Numbered from the stretch's first letter, positions 1-7,889 are shown. The stretch: 58,791 nucleotides of DNA from Bacillus sp. N13C7 (GCF_026790065.1 NZ_JALAMO010000029.1:1-58791), one strand, 5' to 3'. Notes: generated by a model not told the origin, from the sequence alone. Numbers and translations: made by a program.

Positions 1-473
1 ATATAATCAGTAGGTACGCCTGAATGGCCCAGCTGTCTCAGCATGGCCGTCACGTTCCCTCTGTGATAAGTGCCGTGATTGACGACATGCAGGATGGTGT
101 CTGCATAGGTTGATTCCAGTGTACCGAGTTTCGGATGCTGCATTGAGAAGGTCTGTTCTAAGTCCGTCTGGCGGCTGAAGAAATCATGATACTGTAATTC
201 CAACTCGGAAGTGTGCTGTTTAATCGCTGTCATTTTGACATGCGCGGACTCGAATTTGCCTGCGCCGTCTATAATCTCTTGGTAGGCCACTCCCGAAAGA
301 ACGTTCAGCCAAATGTAGTCAGCCCTGCACATATGAAGCAGCACGCCGCTGATAGAAGGGAATACGCTCTTTACTTCTTGATAAGCCGTTTCCTCCGGCA
401 GGTTTTCGATATGGTTCAATATTCGCTTGTTCGCCCAGCAATGGTAGTCATAAAGCTGTTTTGCATCAGTCAT
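1..473 (-). CDS. yisT: YisT, DinB-family protein (3' end cut by window edge)
   Basis: The minus strand from 473 to the window edge reads as one open frame beginning [18 protein letters not shown] and running past base 1, so the C-terminus is missing. The fold is the DinB/YfiT four-helix bundle. The segment [13 protein letters not shown] near residues 128-140 carries the closely spaced histidines that bind a metal in this family. An earlier ATG lies at 479 but is only 2 nt from the AGGAGG ribosome site. The ATG at 473 has an 8-nt spacing and is preferred. DinB proteins are putative metal-dependent hydrolases or thiol transferases, and the specific role of YisT is unknown. Gene position next to yisU matches B. 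subtilis. Confidence 0.85.
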   Translation of the reverse strand, partial: MTDAKQLYDYHCWANKRILNHIENLPEETAYQEVKSVFPSISGVLLHMCRADYIWLNVLSGVAYQEIIDGAGKFESAHVKMTAIKQHTSELELQYHDFFSRQTDLEQTFSMQHPKLGTLESTYADTILHVVNHGTYHRGNVTAMLRQLGHSGVPTDY

Positions 474-522
474 CAGCATTGCCTCCTTTTCTAATAAATT
501 CGCTGTTTCAATTGTTATTCCT

Positions 523-1143
523 TCAATTGCTGAAGAGCAATGCCCCGAAATATCCTGCTGCTGCCCACATTACCACTGCAGAGCATTTGTTTACGATCAG
601 CATAAGCCTGCCGCTCGTATCTATTGACTGAAACAGCCGGCCCGCTATTGCAAGACTGATAAACCAAATCCAAGACACAGCGATGCAGCCAGCCATAAAG
701 AGCCATTTCTCAAGCCCCGAATATTGAAGAGAGCTCGTGCCGATGACGCCAATCGTGTCCAGAATGGCGTGCGGGTTTAAAAGAGAAACAGCGGCAGCAA
801 ATGCAGCTTGTTTTTTCGCTGTGAACCTGTTTTTCTCTGTTTGGTTTTCTTTCGGTCGGCTGTTCCAAGTCACCCAGCCCATATAGAGGAGAAACAAAAA
901 TCCGCCGGCCATCATCACGCTCTCAAACACAGGCAGCTCTTGCACAATGACGGATACACCTGCTACGGCTAATACAATGAGCAGGGTATCGCAGACAGAA
1001 GCGCTGATGACGGCGGGGAGTGCCAGCCAAATATGCCTTTGCCATGCTCCTTGCTGAAAAATAAACACATTCTGCGCCCCCAGCGGCAAAAATGAAGCCA
1101 AAGCCAAGCAGAATTCCGTGAATATTGCATTCAGGCTGAGCAA
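523..1143 (-). CDS. yisU: YisU, LysE-family amino-acid exporter
   Basis: A 206-residue hydrophobic protein with about six membrane segments. The first segment carries the LysE/RhtB family signature around [14 protein letters not shown], and TM4 carries the [13 protein letters not shown] motif. Members export basic or other amino acids across the cytoplasmic membrane. The substrate here is not known. The only in-frame start is a TTG at 1143 with a poor ribosome site (AGAG), and a stop codon lies a few codons upstream. The island boundary lies almost at this start, so the native promoter and perhaps the original first codons may have been replaced. The core of the protein is complete. Confidence 0.8.
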   Translation of the reverse strand: MLSLNAIFTEFCLALASFLPLGAQNVFIFQQGAWQRHIWLALPAVISASVCDTLLIVLAVAGVSVIVQELPVFESVMMAGGFLFLLYMGWVTWNSRPKENQTEKNRFTAKKQAAFAAAVSLLNPHAILDTIGVIGTSSLQYSGLEKWLFMAGCIAVSWIWFISLAIAGRLFQSIDTSGRLMLIVNKCSAVVMWAAAGYFGALLFSN

Positions 1144-1157
1144 GTTCTCTGTAATAC

Positions 1158-1193
1158 AAAAAAGGATCTACTCTTTAAGTGTAAATCCTTTTT
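1158..1193. terminator. Hairpin terminator at the end of the RLP operon
   Basis: AAAAAGGAT at 1159-1167 pairs perfectly with ATCCTTTTT at 1185-1193 around a 17-nt loop. Read on the minus strand it ends in a T-run, so it can terminate the island operon before yisU, whose start lies just beyond. It is nearly symmetric and could work in both directions. The long loop lowers confidence. Confidence 0.5.
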
Positions 1194-1459
1194 AGTTGAT
1201 AGATTTGTTAAATCATAATATCTTGACTTTTCCCGACAAAAAAACAGCTTTATATATCTTTACTAATACACCTCATAGTTTAAATACAATCCTTCTGCTA
1301 TTAATAAAAAAGTAAAATCATTCTTCATTAATTTTAAATTTGGATTGGAAAGCGATTATCGGATCATTAAGCCGAATCATTGTCACTGAAATAGATTGCG
1401 AAACCAGAGTACTCCTCCGATTTTTATAGATTGAAAAAAATAATATATGCAGTTATTAT
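1194..1459. other. Intergenic stretch without recognised gene
   Basis: A+T-rich 3' flank of the RLP gene. I see no open frame with a ribosome site and no RNA gene. The left boundary of the island is probably here or in the hairpin just before yisU, but no direct repeat marking an insertion was identified. Confidence 0.4.
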
Positions 1460-2722
1460 TTATTTGCCAAATTTTTCGATGGCCTGCTTTAATTCAATGT
1501 GAGTCTCAGCATATTCATTAAGGGATACACCAGAAACTGCTGCTTCCCACGCTTGAATCATGCTTTTAACACCTGCTTTCGAGCCACCTGGATGCCCAAT
1601 GATGCCCCCACCTGCTAAATGCATGACATCAATTGTTTCCATTGATTCATAGGAAATGGGTGCAGTTCCTGCCCATTGGCCGGAAGACAATACGGGCATC
1701 ACGGTATAACCGCCAAACATTGGGGTTATACAATCTTTTACCGATTTGATAACGGACTCATTAGACTCATAGAACTTGCTGTTAATAGCGTTACAATGTA
1801 AATGATCGACTCCAACCAGGCGGCATAACTTTTGATAAGCCGTAAATTCCATACCTAACTGCGGACAACGGGTTATAGCTCCCCACTGGTTACGGTGGCC
1901 ATGAATGGGAACCTCACTAAATTTCCTCAAATGTGCAACACCTGCCAGCCCTACACTATTAATACTGACCATTACGCAGTTTCCACCAGCTTTTAAAACG
2001 GTTTCATAATTACGTTCAAGCTGATCCATGTCATCCGTTATATTAAATGCATACATTAACTTTTTACCTGTTTTATCAGCAACCCTCTCGATTTCTTCCA
2101 TTGCAGCGGTTACACGGTCTTTCAAAGGAGCGTATGGAGGGTTAGCATTTAGTTCATCATCTTTGATAAAGTCTATCCCAGCTAACGCCAAATCTCTTAC
2201 AACTCCCCGTAGTTCATCTGGTGTTAAACCAATACTAGGCTTAATTATCGTTCCAATAAGGGGACGATTGTACACATTGGCTAATTTTCTCGTTCCTTCA
2301 ATCCCAAACTTTGGACCGGGATACTTTTCAAAAAAGGCATTTGGAAATTCCAGGTCCATGAGTCTTAATCCACTAACTTCACGAAGTTCATACAAGTTAC
2401 CTGCTACAGCTGACAATAAATTCGGTATTGAAGGGCCAAAGTTATGTAAAGGGAACGATAACACGACCTTTCCTCGGTGATATGAAATCGATTTATTTGA
2501 TGCATGAGGCAATTTGGAACCAGGCAAGGTTGGAGAAGAAACCACCTCTAATTCTTCAATCGAAACTACTTTCGCTGCAAAGCGATCCTTAAGCTCTTCT
2601 GTTTCTCCAGGAACAGCAATAAACGTACCGGTAGATTGCTCACCTGCCATGACTTTTGCAGCATATTCCAAATCATAGGGCGTCTCAATGTGATACGTTG
2701 CAAAAACACGATCTTGGCTCAA
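1460..2722 (-). CDS. RuBisCO-like protein (form IV-type), probable oxo-acid phosphate decarboxylase/transcarboxylase
   Basis: A 420-residue RuBisCO large-subunit homologue with an N-terminal alpha/beta domain (about 1-130) and a C-terminal TIM barrel. Residues aligned by eye to spinach RuBisCO: K161 (K175), K187 with D189-E190 (the carbamylated K201 and its metal ligands), H276-R277 (H294-R295), H309 (H327), K316 (loop-6 K334), S346 (S379) and the GGG at 371-373. The second lysine of the KPK motif (K177) is a serine (KPS). It is therefore a catalytically competent enolase-type RLP rather than a CO2-fixing RuBisCO. It is not the methionine-salvage enzyme MtnW, because no mtn genes are nearby. 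It sits 20 nt downstream of a DUF1537 kinase, the pairing described for 3-oxo-isoapionate kinase with OiaX/OiaT RLPs. A decarboxylase or transcarboxylase/hydrolase role on a 3-oxo-acid phosphate is inferred. Start is TTG with an AAGGAGTG site. Confidence 0.85.
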   Translation of the reverse strand: MSQDRVFATYHIETPYDLEYAAKVMAGEQSTGTFIAVPGETEELKDRFAAKVVSIEELEVVSSPTLPGSKLPHASNKSISYHRGKVVLSFPLHNFGPSIPNLLSAVAGNLYELREVSGLRLMDLEFPNAFFEKYPGPKFGIEGTRKLANVYNRPLIGTIIKPSIGLTPDELRGVVRDLALAGIDFIKDDELNANPPYAPLKDRVTAAMEEIERVADKTGKKLMYAFNITDDMDQLERNYETVLKAGGNCVMVSINSVGLAGVAHLRKFSEVPIHGHRNQWGAITRCPQLGMEFTAYQKLCRLVGVDHLHCNAINSKFYESNESVIKSVKDCITPMFGGYTVMPVLSSGQWAGTAPISYESMETIDVMHLAGGGIIGHPGGSKAGVKSMIQAWEAAVSGVSLNEYAETHIELKQAIEKFGK

Positions 2723-2742
2723 ATGGTAACACTCCTTAATAT

Positions 2743-4152
2743 TTAGTATTTTAAGGTCATATCATTTAAAGTTTCCGCGTCAGATGAAGTAGCTTCCTTA
2801 ATCTTCGCAAAAAATTCAGGACTGCCCATCTGCCCACCTTTTAAAGCGATTTCAATACCATTTATAGTTGGATCTGATGAATAGCCACAACACAGTGGAA
2901 CACCTGGATCAATCGGAAGAATCATTTCCAATGCAAAGATTTTCAATTCTTTTGTCACAAAACCCGAAGTATCTCCTCCAGCAACAATGATTCGGCGAAT
3001 ACTAGTAATTTTCATAATTTCCAAAGTCCATTTACCCAATTGACTGCCGATCAACTCTCCTGATTCTCTTTTCTTTATTCCCATTTCATCAAAGAGTCTG
3101 CGGGTTTCAGCAATAGCAGAATCTTCTGATCCACGAGCTGTATATAAAATGACACTTTTACCGTTTTTAATATGTTTAATTACCTTATCCAATAAATCTT
3201 TTGGTAGTTCTTCTTTATTAATAATATCTTGTGGAGAAATTTGAATCCCCACGAAACCGGCTTCAATTGCAGAATCGATTTGGTTTTTGGTGATTGGTGA
3301 GCAGCTACCAGCTACAACAAGAACTTGATTAACAGCAGAAATTTTTATTTGCTCTTTTTTGTTGCTTGATGCTTGCAATCCTCGTCGCTTCCATTCAGCT
3401 GTTAATGCATATTCAACACCTGATGATCCGACTATGAAGCGTAAACCCTCTTGGCTTTTTTCCCACAATAGTCGGCCAACCTTCTGACAATGGCTATTAT
3501 CCATTCCATCAAAAAGAACGATGTCATTACTTGATGCTAATTTTTGCTCATACACTTCTTTAACATGGCTATAATCACCGGAGAGTTCCACCACATCCAT
3601 CAAACCAATTTGCTTGGGTGTCTGAAACTGTTTGTTTAAATGAACTCGTAAATCTGATTCGTTCATAGGTGTCATCGGGTGTTTTGACATCGTTGGATGT
3701 CGATCCAACCGATAAACGGTATCATACATTCTAGCAAAGTGGTTTCCAAATAGTGTATACCTTCCTAGTGGTGGTGCCGCAACAAAAATCGGCACTGCTT
3801 TTTGTTGTTCAGTGTAATCAAGCGCAATTTCAATCGCTTTCCCAATACTGCCAATTTCTGGATTAGAATCAAATGTTGAACATGTTTTATAATGAATCAC
3901 ATCTGTTTTCAACTTAAATAATGACTCGAACATTGGTCGTAATTCTTGTTCCATTTCATTAGGATTTTTAGCCCGGCTAGTTCCTGGAATCCCAATACAT
4001 TGAACGCCAATGAATTTTCCCAACATCTCTGGTGAAGGCATATCTAAAAATAGGATTGTGCGGTAGCCGTTTAAAGCTAACGCTTCCATTGCATCAGTAG
4101 AACCGGTAAAATCATCCCCGTAAAAAGCAAGCAATAGATTTTTTTCGGTCAT
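2743..4152 (-). CDS. DUF1537 four-carbon/branched acid-sugar kinase
   Basis: A 469-residue kinase of the DUF1537 (OtnK/DtnK/OiaK) family. The N-terminal substrate domain carries YGDDFTGSTDA (residues 11-21), GIPGTSR (54-60) and HYKTCSTFDS (87-96). The C-terminal nucleotide domain carries the glycine-rich AGGDTSG and the PGVPLC segment. Characterised members use ATP to phosphorylate oxo-tetronates, tetronates or 3-oxo-isoapionate. The adjacent RLP gene favours an OiaK-like role, making the phosphorylated substrate that the RLP then cleaves. An in-frame TTG lies 6 nt upstream but abuts the AAGGAAGG ribosome site. The ATG at 4152 has proper spacing and is chosen. Exact substrate is not predictable from sequence alone. 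Confidence 0.85.
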   Translation of the reverse strand: MTEKNLLLAFYGDDFTGSTDAMEALALNGYRTILFLDMPSPEMLGKFIGVQCIGIPGTSRAKNPNEMEQELRPMFESLFKLKTDVIHYKTCSTFDSNPEIGSIGKAIEIALDYTEQQKAVPIFVAAPPLGRYTLFGNHFARMYDTVYRLDRHPTMSKHPMTPMNESDLRVHLNKQFQTPKQIGLMDVVELSGDYSHVKEVYEQKLASSNDIVLFDGMDNSHCQKVGRLLWEKSQEGLRFIVGSSGVEYALTAEWKRRGLQASSNKKEQIKISAVNQVLVVAGSCSPITKNQIDSAIEAGFVGIQISPQDIINKEELPKDLLDKVIKHIKNGKSVILYTARGSEDSAIAETRRLFDEMGIKKRESGELIGSQLGKWTLEIMKITSIRRIIVAGGDTSGFVTKELKIFALEMILPIDPGVPLCCGYSSDPTINGIEIALKGGQMGSPEFFAKIKEATSSDAETLNDMTLKY

Positions 4153-4216
4153 TCTCAACCTTCCTTTCTATCCTTCTTTATCTGGTTCTTCAAGTAGATT
4201 TTTGTTTAAATAGACG

Positions 4217-4261
4217 GCAACTTTCACTTGACAATGTGAATTGTTTCGTATTGTAACAATA
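4217..4261 (-). promoter_or_regulatory. Possible promoter and dyads upstream of the kinase-RLP pair
   Basis: The 141-nt gap upstream of the kinase holds TATTGTAACAATA (4249-4261, a perfect 6-bp dyad with a 1-nt centre) and ACAAT-N4-ATTGT. TTGT-N-ACAA is the kind of dyad bound by FadR-type GntR regulators. On the minus strand, TTGTCA followed after 16 nt by TATTTA could be a weak promoter. This would let the kinase and RLP be transcribed separately. Seen by eye only. Confidence 0.35.
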
Positions 4262-4293
4262 GAAAGATTAAGAGGCAATTTATCATCTAAAAT

Positions 4294-5076
4294 TTAAAAT
4301 GTTTGATTTTTTTCACTCGGTGTATTGTCTGAATTCCTATTCTTAATCCATTTCATCCACAACTTAAGAGACATTTGTATACCGTAAATTCCAGTATAAA
4401 GATCCTTTTTTTCTAGTGCCTCAATAAGAATTCTATGATTTTCAATTGTCGTTTTCTTGTCCTCACCCTTTATTTGGCCAATAGCGTAGTTTTCTAAGAT
4501 CATTGGCGAAAAAATTTCAAATGCAAACAAATATATCTCTGCCATTAACTTATTTTTAGTTGAAGCAGCTAATGCTTTATGAAATCTCAAGTCTAATTCA
4601 TGAATGAGTTTATAATCATCTGGATAGGTTTCAATGCATTCCAAAAAAGAATTATGAATTGTCTTTAAACCTTGTATATCTTCCTTAGTAGCGTACGTAA
4701 TAGCTAATTTTACTACTGCTACTTCTATCTGCTCACGGAACTCAACTAATTCTTTAAGTTGCATATTATTTAAGATTATTTTAAACAATAGAGATTGAGA
4801 AAAAGATATAGCTTCCGGTTCTGAAATATACGTACCATCTCCTCTTCGTATCTGGATAATATTAATAGCTTCCAAGATCTTTAATGCTTCTCGAACTGAA
4901 CTTCTACTAACATCTAAAATTTCACTTAATTCACTTTCAGTAGGAATCTTATCATTAGGCTTTAACTCTTTATAAATGATCTTATGCTTAATGTAGTCCG
5001 TTACTTGATCTACAGCTGTTTTTGTTTTTTCTTTATTAACTGCAGCTGACATAATTAAATCCATTTCGTTATCCAT
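4294..5076 (-). CDS. FadR-subfamily GntR transcriptional regulator
   Basis: A 260-residue regulator. Residues about 20-88 form the GntR winged helix-turn-helix, with the signature PTESELSEILDVSRSSVREALKIL split around residues 45-68. About 100-250 is an FCD helical ligand-binding domain with conserved HELDLRFHKAL and ENHRILIEAL histidines that usually bind a metal contacting a carboxylate ligand. FadR/FCD regulators commonly repress sugar-acid or lactate operons and release on binding the organic acid, which suits its position between the permease and kinase genes. Start: a GTG at 5088 overlaps the AAAGGTG ribosome site, so the ATG at 5076 is preferred. It is the likely local regulator of the island, with targets inferred from the dyads described separately. 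Confidence 0.87.
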   Translation of the reverse strand: MDNEMDLIMSAAVNKEKTKTAVDQVTDYIKHKIIYKELKPNDKIPTESELSEILDVSRSSVREALKILEAINIIQIRRGDGTYISEPEAISFSQSLLFKIILNNMQLKELVEFREQIEVAVVKLAITYATKEDIQGLKTIHNSFLECIETYPDDYKLIHELDLRFHKALAASTKNKLMAEIYLFAFEIFSPMILENYAIGQIKGEDKKTTIENHRILIEALEKKDLYTGIYGIQMSLKLWMKWIKNRNSDNTPSEKNQTF

Positions 5077-5160
5077 TTTCTTATTCACCTTTATTATTTT
5101 TAATTTTGGTTCTTACAAGTATTATATAGTTAAATTAGCTGCAATTTTGGGTTCAAGCAT

Positions 5161-6141
5161 TTACATTCCAATATTTCCAACATTCTGTACCTTTCTTTTC
5201 TCAACTCGTTTTGCATACCAAACGGTTAGTACAGGGGATAATATCGCTGTAACGATAACAGCCGCTGATACTTGAAGTGTGGCGCTCACAGCAACTTCAT
5301 TATAGATAGGATTAACAGCTGCAAGGGATAATGGTACGGCAGCTGCATTCCCCGCGGTGTTTGAAGCCGCCAAACCTCCCACACCGTCTCCACCTGTAAT
5401 TCGATCTAGTATAAATAGAGCAACTCCAGTAATTATAACAACAGCTATACCTAAAAAAATGCCAGATAAGCCTGCCTTCACTACATTGGTTAAATTAATT
5501 CCAGCACCAATTGCTAAACCTAAGAGAGGAATAAAGACGTCCTCACCTTTACTTAAGAAATCTCGCATCTTTTCATCTAGATTTCCTAGAATCATTCCCA
5601 CAAGTAGAGGAAGAAGTGTAAAGACAAATGCGGAAATTGGAAAACTTGCTAATCCAGCAATACCTAATATTAACATAGTAAAGAATGGCCCAGATTCAAT
5701 TGACATGATGGAGTAAGCAGCTATATCCTCTTTTTTCTTTCCTAATTGCCCCATAAGAGCCATATAAATAGCACCATTTGTATCAGAAAAAGCAGCAACT
5801 ATTGCTAACGCGGATAGTCCTAAAAATAAGTTGTTTTGATCAGGAAAAATAGATTTAATCAGTAAAGCGATTGCAAAAGTTGTGCCTATTTTGCCAAACC
5901 ATAAGGCTCCACCTTTTTTCAACACATAACCAGTTGCATTAAATCGTATGGTTGAGCCTAAACATAGATAAAATCCACCTAGTAATGCTGTCGTGCCGGT
6001 TAATAGTCCCCCGGTAAAAGAATGTGTAAATGTTTGCGATTCAAATGCTTCTGGAAAGAGTGTGCGAATCAAAGATCCTATAAATAAAGGAACTAGCATT
6101 AGGCCTGCAGGAATTTTATCAATTGCCGCTTTTATTTGCAT
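5161..6141 (-). CDS. KdgT-family (2-keto-3-deoxygluconate permease type) transporter
   Basis: A 326-residue membrane protein with about ten hydrophobic segments and the family features of KdgT (KDGT superfamily, proton symport of 2-keto-3-deoxygluconate in enterobacteria). These include the N-terminal IPAGLMLVPLFIGSLIRTLFP, a central AAFSDTNGAIYMALMG, and the C-terminal GGDGVGGLAASNTAGNAAA. In this operon it is probably the uptake system for the acid sugar consumed by the downstream enzymes. The family assignment is firm but the substrate is not. ATG start with a GGAGT site. The gene is 72 nt upstream of the regulator gene and 245 nt downstream of the dehydrogenase gene. Confidence 0.85.
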   Translation of the reverse strand: MQIKAAIDKIPAGLMLVPLFIGSLIRTLFPEAFESQTFTHSFTGGLLTGTTALLGGFYLCLGSTIRFNATGYVLKKGGALWFGKIGTTFAIALLIKSIFPDQNNLFLGLSALAIVAAFSDTNGAIYMALMGQLGKKKEDIAAYSIMSIESGPFFTMLILGIAGLASFPISAFVFTLLPLLVGMILGNLDEKMRDFLSKGEDVFIPLLGLAIGAGINLTNVVKAGLSGIFLGIAVVIITGVALFILDRITGGDGVGGLAASNTAGNAAAVPLSLAAVNPIYNEVAVSATLQVSAAVIVTAILSPVLTVWYAKRVEKRKVQNVGNIGM

Positions 6142-6192
6142 AAATTCAACTCCTGATATTGTTTTAGAATTTGTGCAACTCTAGTTATCAAA

Positions 6193-6210
6193 CAATGTAT
6201 AGTAACATTG
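6193..6210. promoter_or_regulatory. Dyad CAATGT-N6-ACATTG upstream of the permease gene
   Basis: A perfect 6-bp inverted repeat around a 6-nt centre lies 52 nt upstream of the permease start. On the minus strand the TATACA inside it could act as a -10, though the best -35 (TTGAAA) is 19 nt away. It shares GTAACA(A/T)T with the dyad upstream of the kinase gene, so both may be operators of the same regulator. Low confidence. Confidence 0.3.
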
Positions 6211-6252
6211 GTGCAATTTATTTCAACGACCCATCCCAGTTACGCAGGGATT

Positions 6253-6266
6253 TTAAAGCGCTTTCA
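6253..6266. promoter_or_regulatory. cre-like site (CcpA) between dehydrogenase and permease genes
   Basis: On the minus strand the sequence TGAAAGCGCTTTAA matches the catabolite-responsive element consensus TGWNANCGNTNWCA except at the penultimate base. It lies about 110 nt upstream of the permease start in the only long gap inside the operon. Carbon catabolite repression would be expected for a sugar-acid operon. No binding evidence. Confidence 0.4.
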
Positions 6267-6386
6267 ATATTTGGTCTAATGTTTATTCAGCTTGGTACTG
6301 GATGGATCCTCCATATTGATGCTAACTCTTTCTAAATGCTATAATGCGCTATTTTTTGGTGAATTATGTTCTGAATATTATGTTTT

Positions 6387-7445
6387 TTAGAAACGTTTTT
6401 GATCCTTTAAGAACATAATTTTTCCAGCACCTTTATTTACCTGTTCAAATGCTTCATCTACTTGTGAAAATGAATAACGATGTGTTACAACTTCAAGTAT
6501 ATTAATTTTTTTTGACTCAACTAAGGATGACAATTTCCACCATGTTTCCCAAATACGTCTTCCAAATAATCCTTTAATTGTAGCACCCTTTAGATTAATG
6601 CTTTGTGTTACATTAATTGGAATTGGACCGCCAGGGTGCCCTACAGTGACGACTCTTCCTTCTAAACGAAGGTAATCAAACAACGTTTCATATACTTTTG
6701 ATGAACCCGTCATTTCAAAAATAAAATCTACACCACCTCTGCCAGGCGTCAGTTCCCTAATAATTGCTGAAAGATCTTCTTTAAGTGAATTAACCCCAAT
6801 AGCACCAAAACTTTTGGCCATATCCACTCTGTACTGGTCTATATCAACTGCTATAACTCTTGAAGCCCCACATGCCAGCAACATTTTTATAGCCAATAGA
6901 CCTATAGCTCCACATCCAAAGATGAGGGCTGTATCACCAGGCTGAATTTGGGATTCTTCCACTGCTCGCATAGCTACACCGGCTGGCTCAAAGAGGGCAC
7001 CTTCTTCGAAGGATACAGAGTCAGGTAATTTAAATGCTACACTTGCCGGAGCAATTGCATAGTCTGCAAAACAGCCGTCACAACTCGTTCCATAAATACC
7101 CATATTCATACAATTATGAGCATTGCCTGTTTGACACTGAAAACACTCTTCACAAGGAATATGAGTTTCCAAAGCTACTCTGTCACCAATCTTTCTATTC
7201 TTAACTTCACTACCCACCTCAATGATCGTCCCGGAACACTCATGACCAACAATAAAAGGAAACTTCACATTAAATTTTGACGCAAAATCCTTAGCGGATT
7301 GCCCCCATTTATAGTAACTTATATCCGTTCCACATATAGCTGCTGCTTCTACTTCAATTAAAACCTCATGAGGTTTTGGTCTAGGTTCCTCCACTTCTAT
7401 ATAAGAGAAACCATAATTTTCCTCTGTTTTTACAACCGCTTTCAT
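6387..7445 (-). CDS. Zn-dependent medium-chain dehydrogenase, threonine/sorbitol-dehydrogenase-like
   Basis: A 352-residue zinc MDR dehydrogenase. Catalytic zinc ligands are C38, H68-E69 (GHE) and E153. The structural zinc site is C98, C101, C104, C112. The NAD(P)-binding Rossmann motif is GCGAIG at 177-182. The segment GRRIWETWW (295-303) closely resembles L-threonine 3-dehydrogenases, which oxidise the beta-hydroxyl of a 2-amino acid. As first gene of the operon it probably oxidises the imported hydroxy acid, plausibly to a 3-oxo acid that the DUF1537 kinase then phosphorylates. The substrate is an inference. ATG start preceded by AGGAGG. About 270 nt of untranslated leader separates it from the predicted promoter. 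Confidence 0.85.
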   Translation of the reverse strand: MKAVVKTEENYGFSYIEVEEPRPKPHEVLIEVEAAAICGTDISYYKWGQSAKDFASKFNVKFPFIVGHECSGTIIEVGSEVKNRKIGDRVALETHIPCEECFQCQTGNAHNCMNMGIYGTSCDGCFADYAIAPASVAFKLPDSVSFEEGALFEPAGVAMRAVEESQIQPGDTALIFGCGAIGLLAIKMLLACGASRVIAVDIDQYRVDMAKSFGAIGVNSLKEDLSAIIRELTPGRGGVDFIFEMTGSSKVYETLFDYLRLEGRVVTVGHPGGPIPINVTQSINLKGATIKGLFGRRIWETWWKLSSLVESKKINILEVVTHRYSFSQVDEAFEQVNKGAGKIMFLKDQKRF

Positions 7446-7696
7446 TTTAGAGTGCCTCCTTAGGTAGACGCTTTTATTATTCAGGGCTGGTGTTTTATAC
7501 CACCATATATTTGTGATAAACCATCTGACTTATAGGCAATATTGATTTTGTTTAGATCAATTTGGTTACAATACCTTAACTCGTAAGTATGCAAGCTAAT
7601 CTACTCTACTCTCCTTTCAAATTTGTATGATGTTTAACCTGGGCGAATAGATTGGAATTAGTCATATGAAATCCAATTTACTTGCCAGATCTTGAA

Positions 7697-7713
7697 TAAT
7701 CATCCGATGATTA
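7697..7713. promoter_or_regulatory. Perfect 17-bp palindromic operator candidate
   Basis: TAATCATCCGATGATTA is a perfect inverted repeat with 8-bp arms and a 1-nt centre, lying 13 nt downstream of the predicted -10 and so about +7 to +23 of the transcript. Its core CATC-N-GATG recurs twice upstream (7816-7831, 7873-7888). The position is typical for repression by a GntR-type regulator. Confidence 0.6.
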
Positions 7714-7726
7714 ACTTTGAATCAAG

Positions 7727-7754
7727 TGTATAATAACAAGGTAAAATCAGTCAA
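7727..7754 (-). promoter_or_regulatory. Sigma-A-like promoter of the island operon
   Basis: On the minus strand, TTGACT (7754-7749), a 16-nt spacer, then TATACA (7732-7727). The predicted start is near 7720, giving a leader of about 270 nt before the dehydrogenase gene. This is the best promoter-like sequence upstream of the five-gene train. Confidence 0.55.
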
Positions 7755-7815
7755 TAATAATTTTTTCTTGTTTTAAGTACCTAAACAACTAAGTGATAAA
7801 TAACTGTTTTGTGAA

Positions 7816-7888
7816 ATTCATCTGATGTTTACGACAGAGGGTTGTTAAAGTTACTTTTGATGTTTTGCTTCTATTCATCTGATGTTTA
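7816..7888. repeat. Two exact 16-bp repeats with CATC-N-GATG core
   Basis: ATTCATCTGATGTTTA occurs identically at 7816-7831 and 7873-7888, 57 bp apart in register. The core CATCTGATG is palindromic and matches the core of the 17-bp palindrome at the promoter. A partial copy (TGATGTTTA) occurs near 7628-7636. The two copies lie 62 bp or more upstream of the -35, so they may be auxiliary operator sites. Confidence 0.55.
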
Positions 7889-7889
7889 A

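Noticed and set aside
923..1159. Alternative upstream start for yisU in another frame (78-residue frame)
   Set aside because: It lies out of frame with the LysE-type protein and its sequence is not membrane-like in the family pattern.
2028..2480. 150-residue open frame antisense to the RLP gene
   Set aside because: It overlaps a strongly recognised RuBisCO-like coding frame and is a low-complexity Ser/Pro/Ile-rich translation typical of a shadow.
1460..2722. RLP considered as methionine-salvage MtnW or as a true RuBisCO
   Set aside because: No mtn genes nearby and a DUF1537 kinase neighbour. The KPK lysine is replaced, and no small subunit or phosphoribulokinase is present.
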